A stretch of 36,925 nt of DNA from CAZDDW01 sp043811105 (GCA_043811105.1 JBDRNK010000022.1:1-36925), one strand, 5' to 3'; shown: positions 15,550 through 24,159, numbered from the stretch's first letter. Numbers and translations: made by a program. The notes: a model not told the origin generated them from the sequence alone.

Positions 15550-15967
15550 AATAACTATTTATGGCTTCTTTTAAGGCTAAATGACACAGGACTGAACAGT
15601 GGGCTTTGATTGCTGGTAAACCACCAAGCCGTTCCATAATATCTGCTGGTTTTAATTTTGTTGCTTGATCCAAAGTCATGCCATCATTTTCCAAAACCAC
15701 AACCGATGCCATTGAAGTAGCGGCAATGGCCGAAGCACAGCCAAAAGTTTTCCATTTGAAATCAATAATTCGCTGGCTTTTAGAATCAACTTTAATCCAC
15801 ACCCTCATAACATCACCGCAGGCTGTTGATCCGGTTTCACCAACCGCATCAAAATCTTTTGGTTCGTCCTCGGTAAAGTTCCGTGGATTAAAAAAATGAT
15901 CTTTAACCTCGTCCGTATAAAACCAGGCCTGGTCGCCTCCGTGGTCAATGATGTCGCCGGTGCTCAT
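15521..15967 (-). CDS. iscU: Iron-sulfur cluster scaffold protein (IscU/NifU N-terminal type)
   Basis: The 148 residues show the scaffold fold's motif YTDEVKDHFFNPRNF near residue 17. The three cluster-binding cysteines are present: TACGDVMRVWIKV, KTFGCASAIAATS and AHCSVLC. The Asp after the first Cys is the conserved residue that tunes cluster release. The protein receives sulfur from the desulfurase encoded just upstream and builds [2Fe-2S] or [4Fe-4S] clusters for transfer to target proteins. The start at ATG 15967 lies six bases after the iscS-type stop. It has a short N-terminal extension before the usual start region. Confidence 0.92.
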   Translation of the reverse strand: MSTGDIIDHGGDQAWFYTDEVKDHFFNPRNFTEDEPKDFDAVGETGSTACGDVMRVWIKVDSKSQRIIDFKWKTFGCASAIAATSMASVVVLENDGMTLDQATKLKPADIMERLGGLPAIKAHCSVLCHLALKEAINSYCEQYEKNTN

Positions 15968-15973
15968 AAGAAA

Positions 15974-17170
15974 CTATACAAAATATTTTTTATCAACTTT
16001 TACCGGACTGATCTTTCTTAGCTTTTCAACAATACCTGGCAAAACCTCAAGAACATAATCAACATCTTTTTCTGTGGTTGATCGACCAAGGGTTAAACGA
16101 AGTGAGCTATGAGCCACTTCCGCTGGTAAGCCAAGGGCCAGAAGTACGTGTGATGGGTCAAGTGAGGTGCTGGTACAAGCAGATCCGGTTGAACAATAAA
16201 TTCCTTGAGCATCAAGATACAATAGCAAGGCTTCGCCTTCAACATCTCCGATCGACATATTAACATTATTTGGCAAACGTTTTGTTGCGTGGCCATTTAA
16301 TCGCACTTTTAAAATCTTGTCTTTAATCCCAACAATCAATCGATCACGTAATTTTACCAAACGGTCTGATTCTTTTTTTTGTTCATCAAGTGCCATTTCC
16401 AGCGCTTTTGTTAGCCCAATAATTCCGGCGATATTCTCAGTGCCAGAACGAAACCCGGACTCTTGTCCTCCTCCATACATCAGTGGCTCAATTTTTAATT
16501 CACGACGTTTGTATAGTAAACCAACACCCTTTGGGCCATAAATTTTAGATCCATTAAGTGTCATCATATCAACATGAATTTTTTGTACATCAATTTCCAA
16601 AGCTCCGGCAGCCTGACAAGCATCAGTGTGCAGGACTGGATATTCAGACTGGTTGTCTCGACGATATTTTTCAATAATATTTCCAATCTCAGAAATCGGC
16701 TGAATCACCCCGATTTCATTGTTGGCATAGATAATCGAGATTAAGATTGTCTCCGGACGAATCGCTGCGACCACTTGCTTGGGATCAATCAAACCATCTT
16801 GATCAACACCCAGACAAGTCACTTCAAAACCCTCTTTCTCAAGTTGTTTAGTTGTATGCAAAACCGCATGGTGTTCGATCCGGGTTGTAATGATATGCTT
16901 TCCCTTATTCTGATTCTTGCGTGCAAAACCAAGCAGGGCAAGATTATCTGACTCGGTTCCACCTGAAGTAAATATAACTTCACTTGTTCGTGCACCGATC
17001 AGTTTGGCAATCTTGGATCGAGCCTGGTCCAAATCATCCTTAACCAGCTTCCCTGTGGAATGGAAGCTTGAAGGGTTACCATATCTTTCTTGAAGATATG
17101 GTTTCATGGCCTCTTGAACACGAACATCAAGCGGGGTTGTGGCTGCATGGTCTAAATATATATCTTTCAT
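15974..17170 (-). CDS. iscS: Cysteine desulfurase (NifS/IscS family)
   Basis: This 398-residue PLP enzyme takes sulfur from cysteine, giving alanine and an enzyme persulfide. It has the opening YLDHAATTPLD, TSGGTESDNLAL, the His of RIEHHAVL, the PLP-contacting DACQAAG, and the Schiff-base lysine in NGSKIYGPKG. The catalytic cysteine is in STGSACTSTSLDPSHVL. The extended loop around this Cys and the length place it in group I (NifS/IscS), not SufS. It heads the operon with the scaffold, ferredoxin and reductase. No Shine-Dalgarno is visible. A palindromic cluster and tRNA-Cys lie upstream, so transcription might start beyond the tRNA or in the 30-base gap. Confidence 0.95.
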   Translation of the reverse strand: MKDIYLDHAATTPLDVRVQEAMKPYLQERYGNPSSFHSTGKLVKDDLDQARSKIAKLIGARTSEVIFTSGGTESDNLALLGFARKNQNKGKHIITTRIEHHAVLHTTKQLEKEGFEVTCLGVDQDGLIDPKQVVAAIRPETILISIIYANNEIGVIQPISEIGNIIEKYRRDNQSEYPVLHTDACQAAGALEIDVQKIHVDMMTLNGSKIYGPKGVGLLYKRRELKIEPLMYGGGQESGFRSGTENIAGIIGLTKALEMALDEQKKESDRLVKLRDRLIVGIKDKILKVRLNGHATKRLPNNVNMSIGDVEGEALLLYLDAQGIYCSTGSACTSTSLDPSHVLLALGLPAEVAHSSLRLTLGRSTTEKDVDYVLEVLPGIVEKLRKISPVKVDKKYFV

Positions 17171-17212
17171 AACGATAGGAGTCTAACAAAAAAACAGGCT
17201 CTTATCAAGCCC

Positions 17213-17321
17213 GCTGGCCTGCCAGCCGAAGCTCCAGCCAATACTTTACTTTGGCCCTCCTTCGCCAAGGCTTCGGAGGACATCCCCCATAGCCCCGCCG
17301 ACAGCGGGGCGACGGGGGATG
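17213..17321. repeat. Cluster of three GC-rich palindromes next to tRNA-Cys
   Basis: Hairpins are at 17213-17227 (GCTGGC/GCCAGC) and 17257-17280 (CCTCC/GGAGG with inner GCC/GGC). A nested pair at 17281-17321 has an outer 8-bp CATCCCCC/GGGGGATG and an inner 7-bp GCCCCGC/GCGGGGC. The last one runs into the encoded CCA end of tRNA-Cys. The phrase TTCGCCAAGGCTTCGG resembles dispersed palindromic elements I know from Patescibacteria intergenic regions. Only one copy is in this window. It holds no gene. Confidence 0.6.
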
Positions 17322-17394
17322 GAGGCCGCGGTCGGAATTGAACCGACGCATTGAGGTTTTGCAGACCCCTGCGTTACCACTTCGCCACGCGGCC
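17320..17394 (-). tRNA. tRNA-Cys (anticodon GCA)
   Basis: On the minus strand the acceptor arms GGCCGCG (17388-17394) and CGCGGCC (17324-17330) pair. The anticodon loop region reads GTCTGCAAAAC (anticodon GCA). The T arm contains GGTTCAATTCC. The discriminator is T with CCA encoded (17320-17323). Confidence 0.93.
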
Positions 17395-17420
17395 ACCTGA
17401 TCCAGAATTTATCATAAAAC

Positions 17421-17951
17421 TTAGAAGATTTCAATAGTCGTATATTCAAGCCCAAAATTGACAGCATCAACTGTTTCACTCATCCAAATATCCGCATGAT
17501 AATAATAGCGCTGATTCATACGATCTTCAACAATAAAAATTTTGTCTCCATACAGTTCAGGAAAACGAACACGTGTTCCAATCTTTAAAAAGTTGGCCGC
17601 AACCACGCCGTCACGAACATGGGTCATTGAGGCAGTAATAAACGGGGTAGAGTCTGTTTGCCAAACATCAGAAGAGTAGGCTGTAACCGGGATTTCCATT
17701 GAATGGCGCGGCTCAATAATCTCGGTTTCTAAAAACTGTCCATAGTTCCGCCACTTATTCTGATAAGCATCAAACTTTAGTTCTAATTCCATAACTTCGG
17801 TATGATCAATTTCAAACACAGAATCAAAATTAATAAAAGCCACAGCCGGAACCGATAGATTAGCCAAGCTAATAGAAGCAACTGCCATAAACAAGAGTTT
17901 GGCAGTACTTTTTCGAGCGTATGTTGTCAGCTTCTTAAGCTTGTTTTCCAT
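17421..17951 (-). CDS. Exported 3D-domain protein (cell-wall-associated)
   Basis: The protein has 176 residues from ATG 17951. The upstream in-frame ATG at 17996 is rejected because it overlaps the promoter -10. A basic start (MENKLKKLTTYARK) and a hydrophobic segment ending SVPAVA form a signal peptide. After a helical linker, the C-terminal domain reads IPVTAYSSDVWQTDSTPFIT, then VAANFLKIGTRVRFP, then IFIVEDRMNQRY and HADIWMS. This is the 3D (Asp-Asp-Asp) domain, a double-psi barrel related to MltA lytic transglycosylases. TAY, the TD pair, VED and AD of the signature are present. A role in peptidoglycan cleavage or remodelling is expected. It is divergent from the penicillin-binding protein gene. 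Confidence 0.85.
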   Translation of the reverse strand: MENKLKKLTTYARKSTAKLLFMAVASISLANLSVPAVAFINFDSVFEIDHTEVMELELKFDAYQNKWRNYGQFLETEIIEPRHSMEIPVTAYSSDVWQTDSTPFITASMTHVRDGVVAANFLKIGTRVRFPELYGDKIFIVEDRMNQRYYYHADIWMSETVDAVNFGLEYTTIEIF

Positions 17952-17986
17952 ATAAATAAAAAATTGTCCCTTTTGAGGACATAGAA

Positions 17987-18015
17987 ATGTTACCATATTT
18001 TTCCACTTTTGTCAA
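17987..18015 (-). promoter_or_regulatory. Promoter of the 3D-domain gene
   Basis: TTGACA (18010-18015), a 17-base spacer and TAACAT (17987-17992) lie on the minus strand. The leader contains a small hairpin GTCC/GGAC followed by a T-run before ATG 17951. Confidence 0.75.
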
Positions 18016-18037
18016 GCTTATTTTTAAAACAAACACC

Positions 18038-18066
18038 TTGTCAACACCCTTATTTTGAGGTAGTCT
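18038..18066 (+). promoter_or_regulatory. Promoter of the penicillin-binding protein gene
   Basis: TTGTCA (18038-18043), a 17-base spacer and TAGTCT (18061-18066) end 21 bases before ATG 18088. It is divergent from the 3D-domain promoter. Confidence 0.7.
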
Positions 18067-18087
18067 ATTCTACAGAAAGACATATTT

Positions 18088-21018
18088 ATGACCTATCAAA
18101 ACAGATCAAAACAACCAAATTGGCGTCGACACAGCGTGTCGAAGAAGCGACGAAAACTATTTAAAAAATTTAACAAGCAATTGTTAATCAAGAATGCTGT
18201 GCTTATTGTGACAGCACTGTTTATTCTTGGTTCAATTTTTGCTTTAGGAATTTTTGCCTGGGCTGTCAAAGACCTACCAAATCCGGATGAGTTAATTGAT
18301 CGTAATGTTATCCAATCAACAAAAATATATGACAGCACCGGTGAACATCTGCTATATGAAATTCATGGAGACAAAAATCGCACACTGGTTTCTTTGGAAG
18401 ACATTCCACAAACATTGATTGACGCCACCATTTCTGTTGAAGACCAGCAATTCTACAAACACACTGGATTTAATCCAATCAGAATTTTCAAGGGTGTAGT
18501 ACTTGGACAGTTGTTTGAAGGTTATGCTAGCGGTGGATCAACCATAACTCAGCAATTTGTAAAAAACGCAGTTCTAACCAGCGAACGAACCATTACTCGA
18601 AAAATAAAAGAGTTAATTATTTCAATCGAACTGGAACGACGTTTTGAAAAAAACGATATTTTACAAATGTACTTCAATGAAATTCCATATGGTTCAACAA
18701 ACTACGGTTGTCAGTCTGCATCCCAGGCATATTTTGGAAAGTCGGTCACTGATCTAACCTTGGCTGAAGCAGCAACCTTGGCCGCTTTACCAAAAGCCCC
18801 GAGCCGTTATCTAAACAACCCTGATCTGCTTGATGAACGTCGTGATTTAATTTTACAAATGATGGTTAATGAAGGTTATTTGGAACAAGACCTGGCTGAT
18901 GCTGCCATGGATGTCGTGGTTGAGCTGCAGGACAACGTTTCTAGTATTAATGCTCCTCACTTTGTTCTTTGGGTAAAACAGTTGCTGGAAGAAGAATACG
19001 GCGAGCGTTTAGTTGAACAGGGCGGACTAAAAGTGACAACCTCTCTTGATTTTGAAATGCAAAAAATTGCCGAAGATGTTGTTGAAGATAAAGTAGACGA
19101 TCTTGGGCCACAACTTGGCTTTAGTAACTCCTCTCTAGTAGCCCTTGATCCAAAAACCGGAAAGATTTTAGCTATGGTCGGTTCAAAGGATTACTTTGAT
19201 GAAGATATTGATGGGGCAGTAAATGTAGCCTTACGGCCTCGTCAACCTGGATCAAGTTTTAAACCAATTGTATATTCTGCTGCCTTTGCCGAGGGGTACA
19301 CACCCAACACCATTCTTTGGGATGTTGAAACGACTTTCCCAACAGCTACTGGAGATTATTCACCAAAAAACTACGATCTTGGCGAACGCGGTCCAGTAAC
19401 CATTCGCACTGCGTTGCAAGGATCATTGAATATTCCAGCAGTTAAGACAGTTTATCTTACGGGAATTGAAGATGCTTTAACCTTTGCTGAAGGACTTGGC
19501 TACAGCACCTTTGCTGATCGTTCTCGTTTTGGTCTGTCAGTAGTTCTGGGTGGTGCTGAGGTAAAATTGATTGAGCATGTTGCCGCATACTCTAGCTTTG
19601 CCAATAATGGCCTTTACCAAGAACCTGTGGCTATTCTGAAAGTTGAAGATGCTGACGGTGAAATTCTTGAAGAATGGAAAGAATCTAAGGGAACCAAGGC
19701 CATGGAAGCCAACATTGCAAAGATGATTACCAATGTACTTTCAGACAATGTGGCTCGAGCATATGTATTTGGAACAAACAATTACTTACAATTAGGTGAT
19801 CGTCCAGTAGCAGCTAAAACTGGAACAACCAATGATTACCGTGACGCTTGGCTAATTGGGTACACACCATCATTGGCCGTTGGTGTCTGGGCTGGAAACA
19901 ATGATAATTCAGAAATGGCCCGTGGTGCTGGTGGTTCAACTGCAGCCGGACCAATTTGGAACGCCTTCATGAAACAAGCTCTGGTGGGTACAGCAGTAGA
20001 ATATTTTGATCAACCGGAAATTCCAATTACCGGAAAAACTATTCTTGATGGTCAGCTTCCGGAAACTACCGTGATTATTGACACGGCATCAGGCAAACTC
20101 GCCACTGATTACACACCGGATTCATATCGACAATCAATAACTTTTGCTGAATATCACACCATCCTACATTATATTGATCGAAACGACCCAACCGGAAGTC
20201 AGCCTAATAGTCCTGACAATGATCCGATGTATGAACCATGGGAAAGTGCCATACAGGACTGGATAGTACACAAACAAGGAGAGACCGGAACAACCATAGT
20301 TGTTGGCGAACCACCGACTGAATATGATGATCTTCATATACCAGCAAATTTTCCTGATCTGGAAATTGTCTCACCTGAAAATGGTAGTGAGTTAACTTCA
20401 CGCAGTCTTAAACTAGAAGTTGATGCTAGTGCACCGCGCAGTGTATCACGAGTTGAATATTATCTTGATGATCTTTATCTGACCACTGATAGTTCGGCCC
20501 CGTTTGCTATTACTAAATCATTGCCTGGAAACCTGTCCCGTGGCTGGCACACTTTGCGTGCCACAGCTTTTGATGATATTGATAATTCAACATCTAAAGA
20601 GGTTAGTATTAATATTCAGGTTGATCCAACGGCAGACACTTTTAATTTTGCCACACCAACAGATAATCAAACCATTGATCCAACTGAAACAACTTTCGCT
20701 GTTGTGCTACAACTTCAACAACCAACCAACTACAGTAATGTTACTCTTTATAGTGAGACTTATGGCAGTGGTCAAAAAACTATTGCTGGAAGTGTGACCA
20801 GTCCAACTTCACCATTTGTTTCAATTGATTGGCTTTTGCCCGAAACAGGATATTATTTCTTGTCCGCCAGAGCCAGCGCACTCAGCGGAACTGACGCCGA
20901 GGCTTTGGGAATATTAATATATGTTAGCGATTATGTTTCAGAACCAGTGGAAGAGGAAGGTGACGAAGGAGAAGAACCTGAACCTGAACCTCCACCAGAT
21001 TTAAATCCGTTTGAGTAA
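18088..21018 (+). CDS. Class A penicillin-binding protein (glycosyltransferase-transpeptidase)
   Basis: This 976-residue PBP1A-type enzyme polymerises and cross-links peptidoglycan outside the membrane. A basic cytoplasmic tail (1-33) and one membrane helix (about 35-60) lead to the GT51 domain. Its catalytic Glu is in SVEDQQFYKHTGF (E118), and GGSTITQQFVKN follows. The transpeptidase domain has SSFK (nucleophile Ser389), SLN (446-448) and KTGTTNDYRDAW (KTG at 577-579). Residues about 780-865 look like an Ig-like domain (ASAPRSVSRVEYYLDD, then GWHTLRATAFDD), followed by a second beta-rich segment. A Glu/Pro-rich tail ends the protein. It stands alone with its own promoter and a bidirectional terminator shared with dnaN. 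Confidence 0.95.
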   Translation: MTYQNRSKQPNWRRHSVSKKRRKLFKKFNKQLLIKNAVLIVTALFILGSIFALGIFAWAVKDLPNPDELIDRNVIQSTKIYDSTGEHLLYEIHGDKNRTLVSLEDIPQTLIDATISVEDQQFYKHTGFNPIRIFKGVVLGQLFEGYASGGSTITQQFVKNAVLTSERTITRKIKELIISIELERRFEKNDILQMYFNEIPYGSTNYGCQSASQAYFGKSVTDLTLAEAATLAALPKAPSRYLNNPDLLDERRDLILQMMVNEGYLEQDLADAAMDVVVELQDNVSSINAPHFVLWVKQLLEEEYGERLVEQGGLKVTTSLDFEMQKIAEDVVEDKVDDLGPQLGFSNSSLVALDPKTGKILAMVGSKDYFDEDIDGAVNVALRPRQPGSSFKPIVYSAAFAEGYTPNTILWDVETTFPTATGDYSPKNYDLGERGPVTIRTALQGSLNIPAVKTVYLTGIEDALTFAEGLGYSTFADRSRFGLSVVLGGAEVKLIEHVAAYSSFANNGLYQEPVAILKVEDADGEILEEWKESKGTKAMEANIAKMITNVLSDNVARAYVFGTNNYLQLGDRPVAAKTGTTNDYRDAWLIGYTPSLAVGVWAGNNDNSEMARGAGGSTAAGPIWNAFMKQALVGTAVEYFDQPEIPITGKTILDGQLPETTVIIDTASGKLATDYTPDSYRQSITFAEYHTILHYIDRNDPTGSQPNSPDNDPMYEPWESAIQDWIVHKQGETGTTIVVGEPPTEYDDLHIPANFPDLEIVSPENGSELTSRSLKLEVDASAPRSVSRVEYYLDDLYLTTDSSAPFAITKSLPGNLSRGWHTLRATAFDDIDNSTSKEVSINIQVDPTADTFNFATPTDNQTIDPTETTFAVVLQLQQPTNYSNVTLYSETYGSGQKTIAGSVTSPTSPFVSIDWLLPETGYYFLSARASALSGTDAEALGILIYVSDYVSEPVEEEGDEGEEPEPEPPPDLNPFE

Positions 21019-21022
21019 TCAT

Positions 21023-21052
21023 AAAACGCGAGAGTCTTCACTCTCGCGTTTT
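21023..21052. terminator. Bidirectional terminator between PBP and dnaN
   Basis: A 13-bp perfect stem AAAACGCGAGAGT/ACTCTCGCGTTTT with loop CTTC carries A and T runs on both sides. It serves the two convergent genes. Confidence 0.93.
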
Positions 21053-21062
21053 AAAATCCAAT

Positions 21063-22202
21063 CTACTGCTTAATCGGCATGACAATGTATTGATACCCTG
21101 GCATTTCTTTTGGTGTAATCAAACATGGATTAGACCCATCAATTGATTGAAACACAACCTGGTCAGTAGTGATTGCATTTAATCCATCAAGAAAATATCT
21201 ATAATTAACCGTAATTGTATTTTCATTTCCGGTAGCATCAGCATCACAGACTGCAGTATTTTCACCGCGTGTAGTATCAACTGCTGTAACTATTATTTTT
21301 TTATCATTTGGAACAACCTTCAAGGTTACATCAAATAATCCTGTTCTAGAAAACAAACTGGCTGTTTTTACCGCTTTAATTAATTCAGTCCGATTAATAA
21401 TGGCTTCTGACTGAAAATTCTTTGGAATAATCTGAACATAATCAGGATATTCACCCTCAATTGTACGTGACGTTAATTCAACAGTTCCAAAAGTAAAAAC
21501 AACTTGATTTGATGATAGCTGAATTTTAACAAATTCCGGTGTTTCTACTCCATCTTTAAAAATTGATAGTGTTCTAGAAACCTCAGCCAAGGCTCGGGCT
21601 GGAATAATAACATCAAAAACTTCATCATTTGATTCTGGAGAGATTATTATTGTACTTTCAGCCAGACGATAACTATCTGTGGATGCCAATGTTAATTTTC
21701 CTTTTCCTGCATTAGGATTATGAAAACGCATAGATACCCCTGCAAGCTCTGGACGCGACTCATTGCTGGCAACAGCGAATAATACACGGCTCAGAGCCAT
21801 TCTAAACGCCTCAGCTGGTAATTGATAGGTTCTCTCCCCTAACACCGGGGGTACTAATGGAAACTCGGAAGCGGACATCCCTTTTATTTTTGTTTTATTA
21901 CCACCACACTCAACTAGTAAAGTATCGCCTTCAATTTCTAAACTAACATTTTCATTTGGTAATAAACCAACATAATCAAAAAACAATTTTGAAGGTACCG
22001 TAAATTCACCTTCTTGTACGATTTTACCGCGAACCAAACATGTAGTAGCTGTTTCCAGGTTTGTTGTTGTAAGTTTTAAACCACCCCCTTCTGTTTTCAT
22101 GAGAATATTACTCAAGATCGGTAAATTTACATTCTTACCAGCAAGATTACTGGTTATAGCCAGACCTTGATGTAAGTTATCTTTCGTACACGACAATTTC
22201 AT
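21063..22202 (-). CDS. dnaN: DNA polymerase III beta subunit (sliding clamp)
   Basis: The 379-residue protein has the three-domain clamp fold of normal length. The opening MKLSCTKDNLHQGL, FTVPSKLFFDYVGLLP and GMSASEFPLVP mark the N-terminal domain. RTIEGEYPDYVQIIP falls in the middle, and the end motif YQYIVMPIKQ is the usual clamp C-terminus. It forms a dimeric ring around DNA and tethers the polymerase. It lies downstream of dnaA in the same direction, separated by about 260 bases of possible origin sequence. Its own start has no Shine-Dalgarno, and a TATAAA-like -10 lies about 30 bases upstream. Confidence 0.95.
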   Translation of the reverse strand: MKLSCTKDNLHQGLAITSNLAGKNVNLPILSNILMKTEGGGLKLTTTNLETATTCLVRGKIVQEGEFTVPSKLFFDYVGLLPNENVSLEIEGDTLLVECGGNKTKIKGMSASEFPLVPPVLGERTYQLPAEAFRMALSRVLFAVASNESRPELAGVSMRFHNPNAGKGKLTLASTDSYRLAESTIIISPESNDEVFDVIIPARALAEVSRTLSIFKDGVETPEFVKIQLSSNQVVFTFGTVELTSRTIEGEYPDYVQIIPKNFQSEAIINRTELIKAVKTASLFSRTGLFDVTLKVVPNDKKIIVTAVDTTRGENTAVCDADATGNENTITVNYRYFLDGLNAITTDQVVFQSIDGSNPCLITPKEMPGYQYIVMPIKQ

Positions 22203-22477
22203 AGTTAATTTAATTTATATATTTTATAGTAGTAATAGTAAGGCTGTGGATAGGGTTGATAAGTCAGAAAGAGTAACTAAGTTAACGTATTATTTCTCAT
22301 CATTAGTTGTTGACCAGTTGTTTCTTGAAGTTTGGAAAACCTGTGAATGAATTATTTCAGTATCTTTAGAGATTTGGTTTGAACACTTCACCCACCACTC
22401 AACCACAGGGCTATCCTCTGAAACTAACACAGTTAACAACACCCTATTTACATTCTATTCACCTAAGCTGTGTATAA
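22203..22477. other. dnaA-dnaN intergenic region, candidate origin segment
   Basis: This gap of about 260 bases has no gene. It contains a near-consensus DnaA box (CTATCCACA on the minus strand, 22245-22253) and an exact TTATNCACA box (TTATACACA, 22469-22477) just inside the end of dnaA. AT-rich stretches are also present. It probably holds dnaN's promoter too. Whether unwinding happens here or upstream of dnaA cannot be told by eye. Confidence 0.55.
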
Positions 22478-23833
22478 TCTTTGTTTGATTAATTCTAAAT
22501 CATGTTGTAGCTTCTCATCTTCGTTAAGAATGTTGGAAATTTTGTCGTAAGCATGCATGGCTGTCGTATGATCGCGTCCACCAAGTTCTTGCCCGATTGA
22601 AGGATAAGAACTTTTCATTTCCTCACGCATAATATACATTATTATTTGGCGAGGAAAAGCCAGTCTTTTTTCTCTACTTTTGCTTAAAATTTCATCAATA
22701 GTAATATCAAAGTAAGTGGCCACAGTTTGAATAAGGTGTTTTGGTGTAACATTCTTTCTATTTCTGCTTGGTTGAAAGCTGGCCAACATCGGCCTAACTG
22801 AATCAACGGTTGGATTAATGTTTTTAAACTGATGAAAAGCAATAATTTTATTTAAAGCACCCTCAAGCTCACGGATATTTGATTGCACCACGGTGGCAAT
22901 ATGGTGAAGAATTTCTCTTTCCAACAAGTAATTTTTATCTCGACACTTTGAATCAAGAATAGCTATTCTGGTTTCAAAGTCAGGACTGCCAATATCTGCC
23001 ATCATTCCCCATTCAAAACGTGAGAGCAAGCGATTTTCTAGAGCTGGAATAGCTTTTGGGGGTCGGTCAGAAGAAAGAACAATTTGTTTATTTTCTTGGT
23101 GTAGAGCGTTAAAAGTATGGAAGAACTCTTCCTGTGTACCTTCTTTACCAGTTAGAAATTGGATATCATCAACCAACAAAACATCAACATTCCGATAAAG
23201 GTCTTTAAATTCTTTAGCACGTCCGGTACGAACGGCATGGATAAAGTCATTGGTAAATTTTTCACAGGTTACATACAAAACCCTGGTTTCGGGTTTTTGT
23301 CTGATTCGCCCATGTCCAATTGCTTGTAATAAATGTGTTTTTCCCAAACCCACACCACCATAGATAAATAAAGGATTATAAACATCACCCGGCTGTGTTG
23401 ATACTGCTTGTGCTGCTGCATGGGCCAATTCATTTTGTTTACCAACAACAAATGAGCTAAACGTATATTTTGGATTTAAAGAAACATCTTCACTGTTTCT
23501 TTCTGTTGTTGTTTGACTATTGGTCATGTAAGTTTCAATAGCCACAACATCCTCATCAGTTGGTACAGGCTGAGGCGCTGATTGTCTGGTTTCAACCTGA
23601 TAAGTCACTTCTCGGATGTTATTTGATGAAAGATTTTGTAAAGCGGAAGTAATATCTTTATGATATTTTTTTTCAAGCCAAGCTTTGGTAAAAGTATTAG
23701 GAACACCGACATATATTTTACTACCCTCAAAAGATATGATAAAAGTATTTTTAAACCAAGTAGTAAAATTTGCCTTGCTTATCTGCAGTTCAAGCTCACC
23801 AAGGGTGGCTTGCCAGAGTTCTTCAGTGTTCAT
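22463..23833 (-). CDS. dnaA: Chromosomal replication initiator protein DnaA
   Basis: The 456 residues have all four domains. Domain I (about 1-85) is MNTEELWQATLGELELQISK through TFTKAWLEKKY. A short linker follows, then the AAA+ domain with Walker A (FIYGGVGLGKTHLLQ, about 156-170), Walker B (VDVLLVDDIQF) and the arginine-finger region (NRLLSRFEWG). The DNA-binding domain carries the signature ELGGRDHTTAMHAYDKI. It binds DnaA boxes, opens the origin and loads the helicase. Gene order rpmH/dnaA/dnaN is the conserved bacterial origin order. DnaA-box-like sites in its own upstream region suggest autoregulation. Confidence 0.97.
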   Translation of the reverse strand: MNTEELWQATLGELELQISKANFTTWFKNTFIISFEGSKIYVGVPNTFTKAWLEKKYHKDITSALQNLSSNNIREVTYQVETRQSAPQPVPTDEDVVAIETYMTNSQTTTERNSEDVSLNPKYTFSSFVVGKQNELAHAAAQAVSTQPGDVYNPLFIYGGVGLGKTHLLQAIGHGRIRQKPETRVLYVTCEKFTNDFIHAVRTGRAKEFKDLYRNVDVLLVDDIQFLTGKEGTQEEFFHTFNALHQENKQIVLSSDRPPKAIPALENRLLSRFEWGMMADIGSPDFETRIAILDSKCRDKNYLLEREILHHIATVVQSNIRELEGALNKIIAFHQFKNINPTVDSVRPMLASFQPSRNRKNVTPKHLIQTVATYFDITIDEILSKSREKRLAFPRQIIMYIMREEMKSSYPSIGQELGGRDHTTAMHAYDKISNILNEDEKLQHDLELIKQRLYTA

Positions 23834-24003
23834 AATTTTTGTTTGAGTTATTTTTTTATGTCCTTATTAATATATACTATATATCCACATGTGGGCAAGT
23901 GGGTGGATAGTGGGGTTTTAGGTTGATTTTTTGGGGATTAGTTGTGTATAATACGATTTGCAATTTTTAATGTATAATACATCTGTAGAAAATTACTGAA
24001 AAT
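23834..24003. other. rpmH-dnaA divergent intergenic region, candidate origin and promoters
   Basis: The 170 bases include an exact DnaA box (TTATACACA on the minus strand, 23943-23951), an ATATCCACA within a palindromic CCACATGTGG context (about 23880-23893), and CTATCCACC. An AT-rich stretch (about 23862-23886) is suitable for unwinding. For rpmH there is TTGATT (23923-23928), 18 bases and TATAAT (23947-23952); the -10 overlaps the DnaA box. A second TG-extended TATAAT is at 23973-23978. Confidence 0.6.
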
Positions 24004-24159
24004 ATGCCAAAAAGAACATACCAACCAAAAAAACGCCGCAGTGTGAAGAAACATGGTTTTAGAGAAAGAATGTCTTCTACTAGTGGAAAAAAGGTCTTAA
24101 GTGAGCGCCGTTTGAAAGGACGAAAGCGTTTGACAGTTACCTTAAAAGGGAAAAAATAA
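24004..24159 (+). CDS. rpmH: 50S ribosomal protein L34
   Basis: The 51 residues start MPKRTYQPKKRRSVKKHGFR and continue ERMSSTSGKKVLSERRLKGR, then a basic tail. This matches the L34 signature (KRTxQPxxxRxxxHGFRxRM, GxxVLxxRRxKGRxxL), slightly longer than the usual 44-46 residues. It is a small basic protein of the large ribosomal subunit. Its stop overlaps the rnpA start (TAATG), so the two are translationally coupled. It is the first gene divergent from dnaA, as in most bacteria. Confidence 0.96.
   Translation: MPKRTYQPKKRRSVKKHGFRERMSSTSGKKVLSERRLKGRKRLTVTLKGKK

Noticed and set aside
17205..17479. Minus-strand open frames across tRNA-Cys and the palindromes
   Set aside because: They read through a certain tRNA gene and repeats, so they are not protein-coding.
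17952..17996. Upstream ATG adding 15 residues to the 3D-domain protein
   Set aside because: That ATG overlaps the -10 of the best promoter, so it would not be in the transcript.
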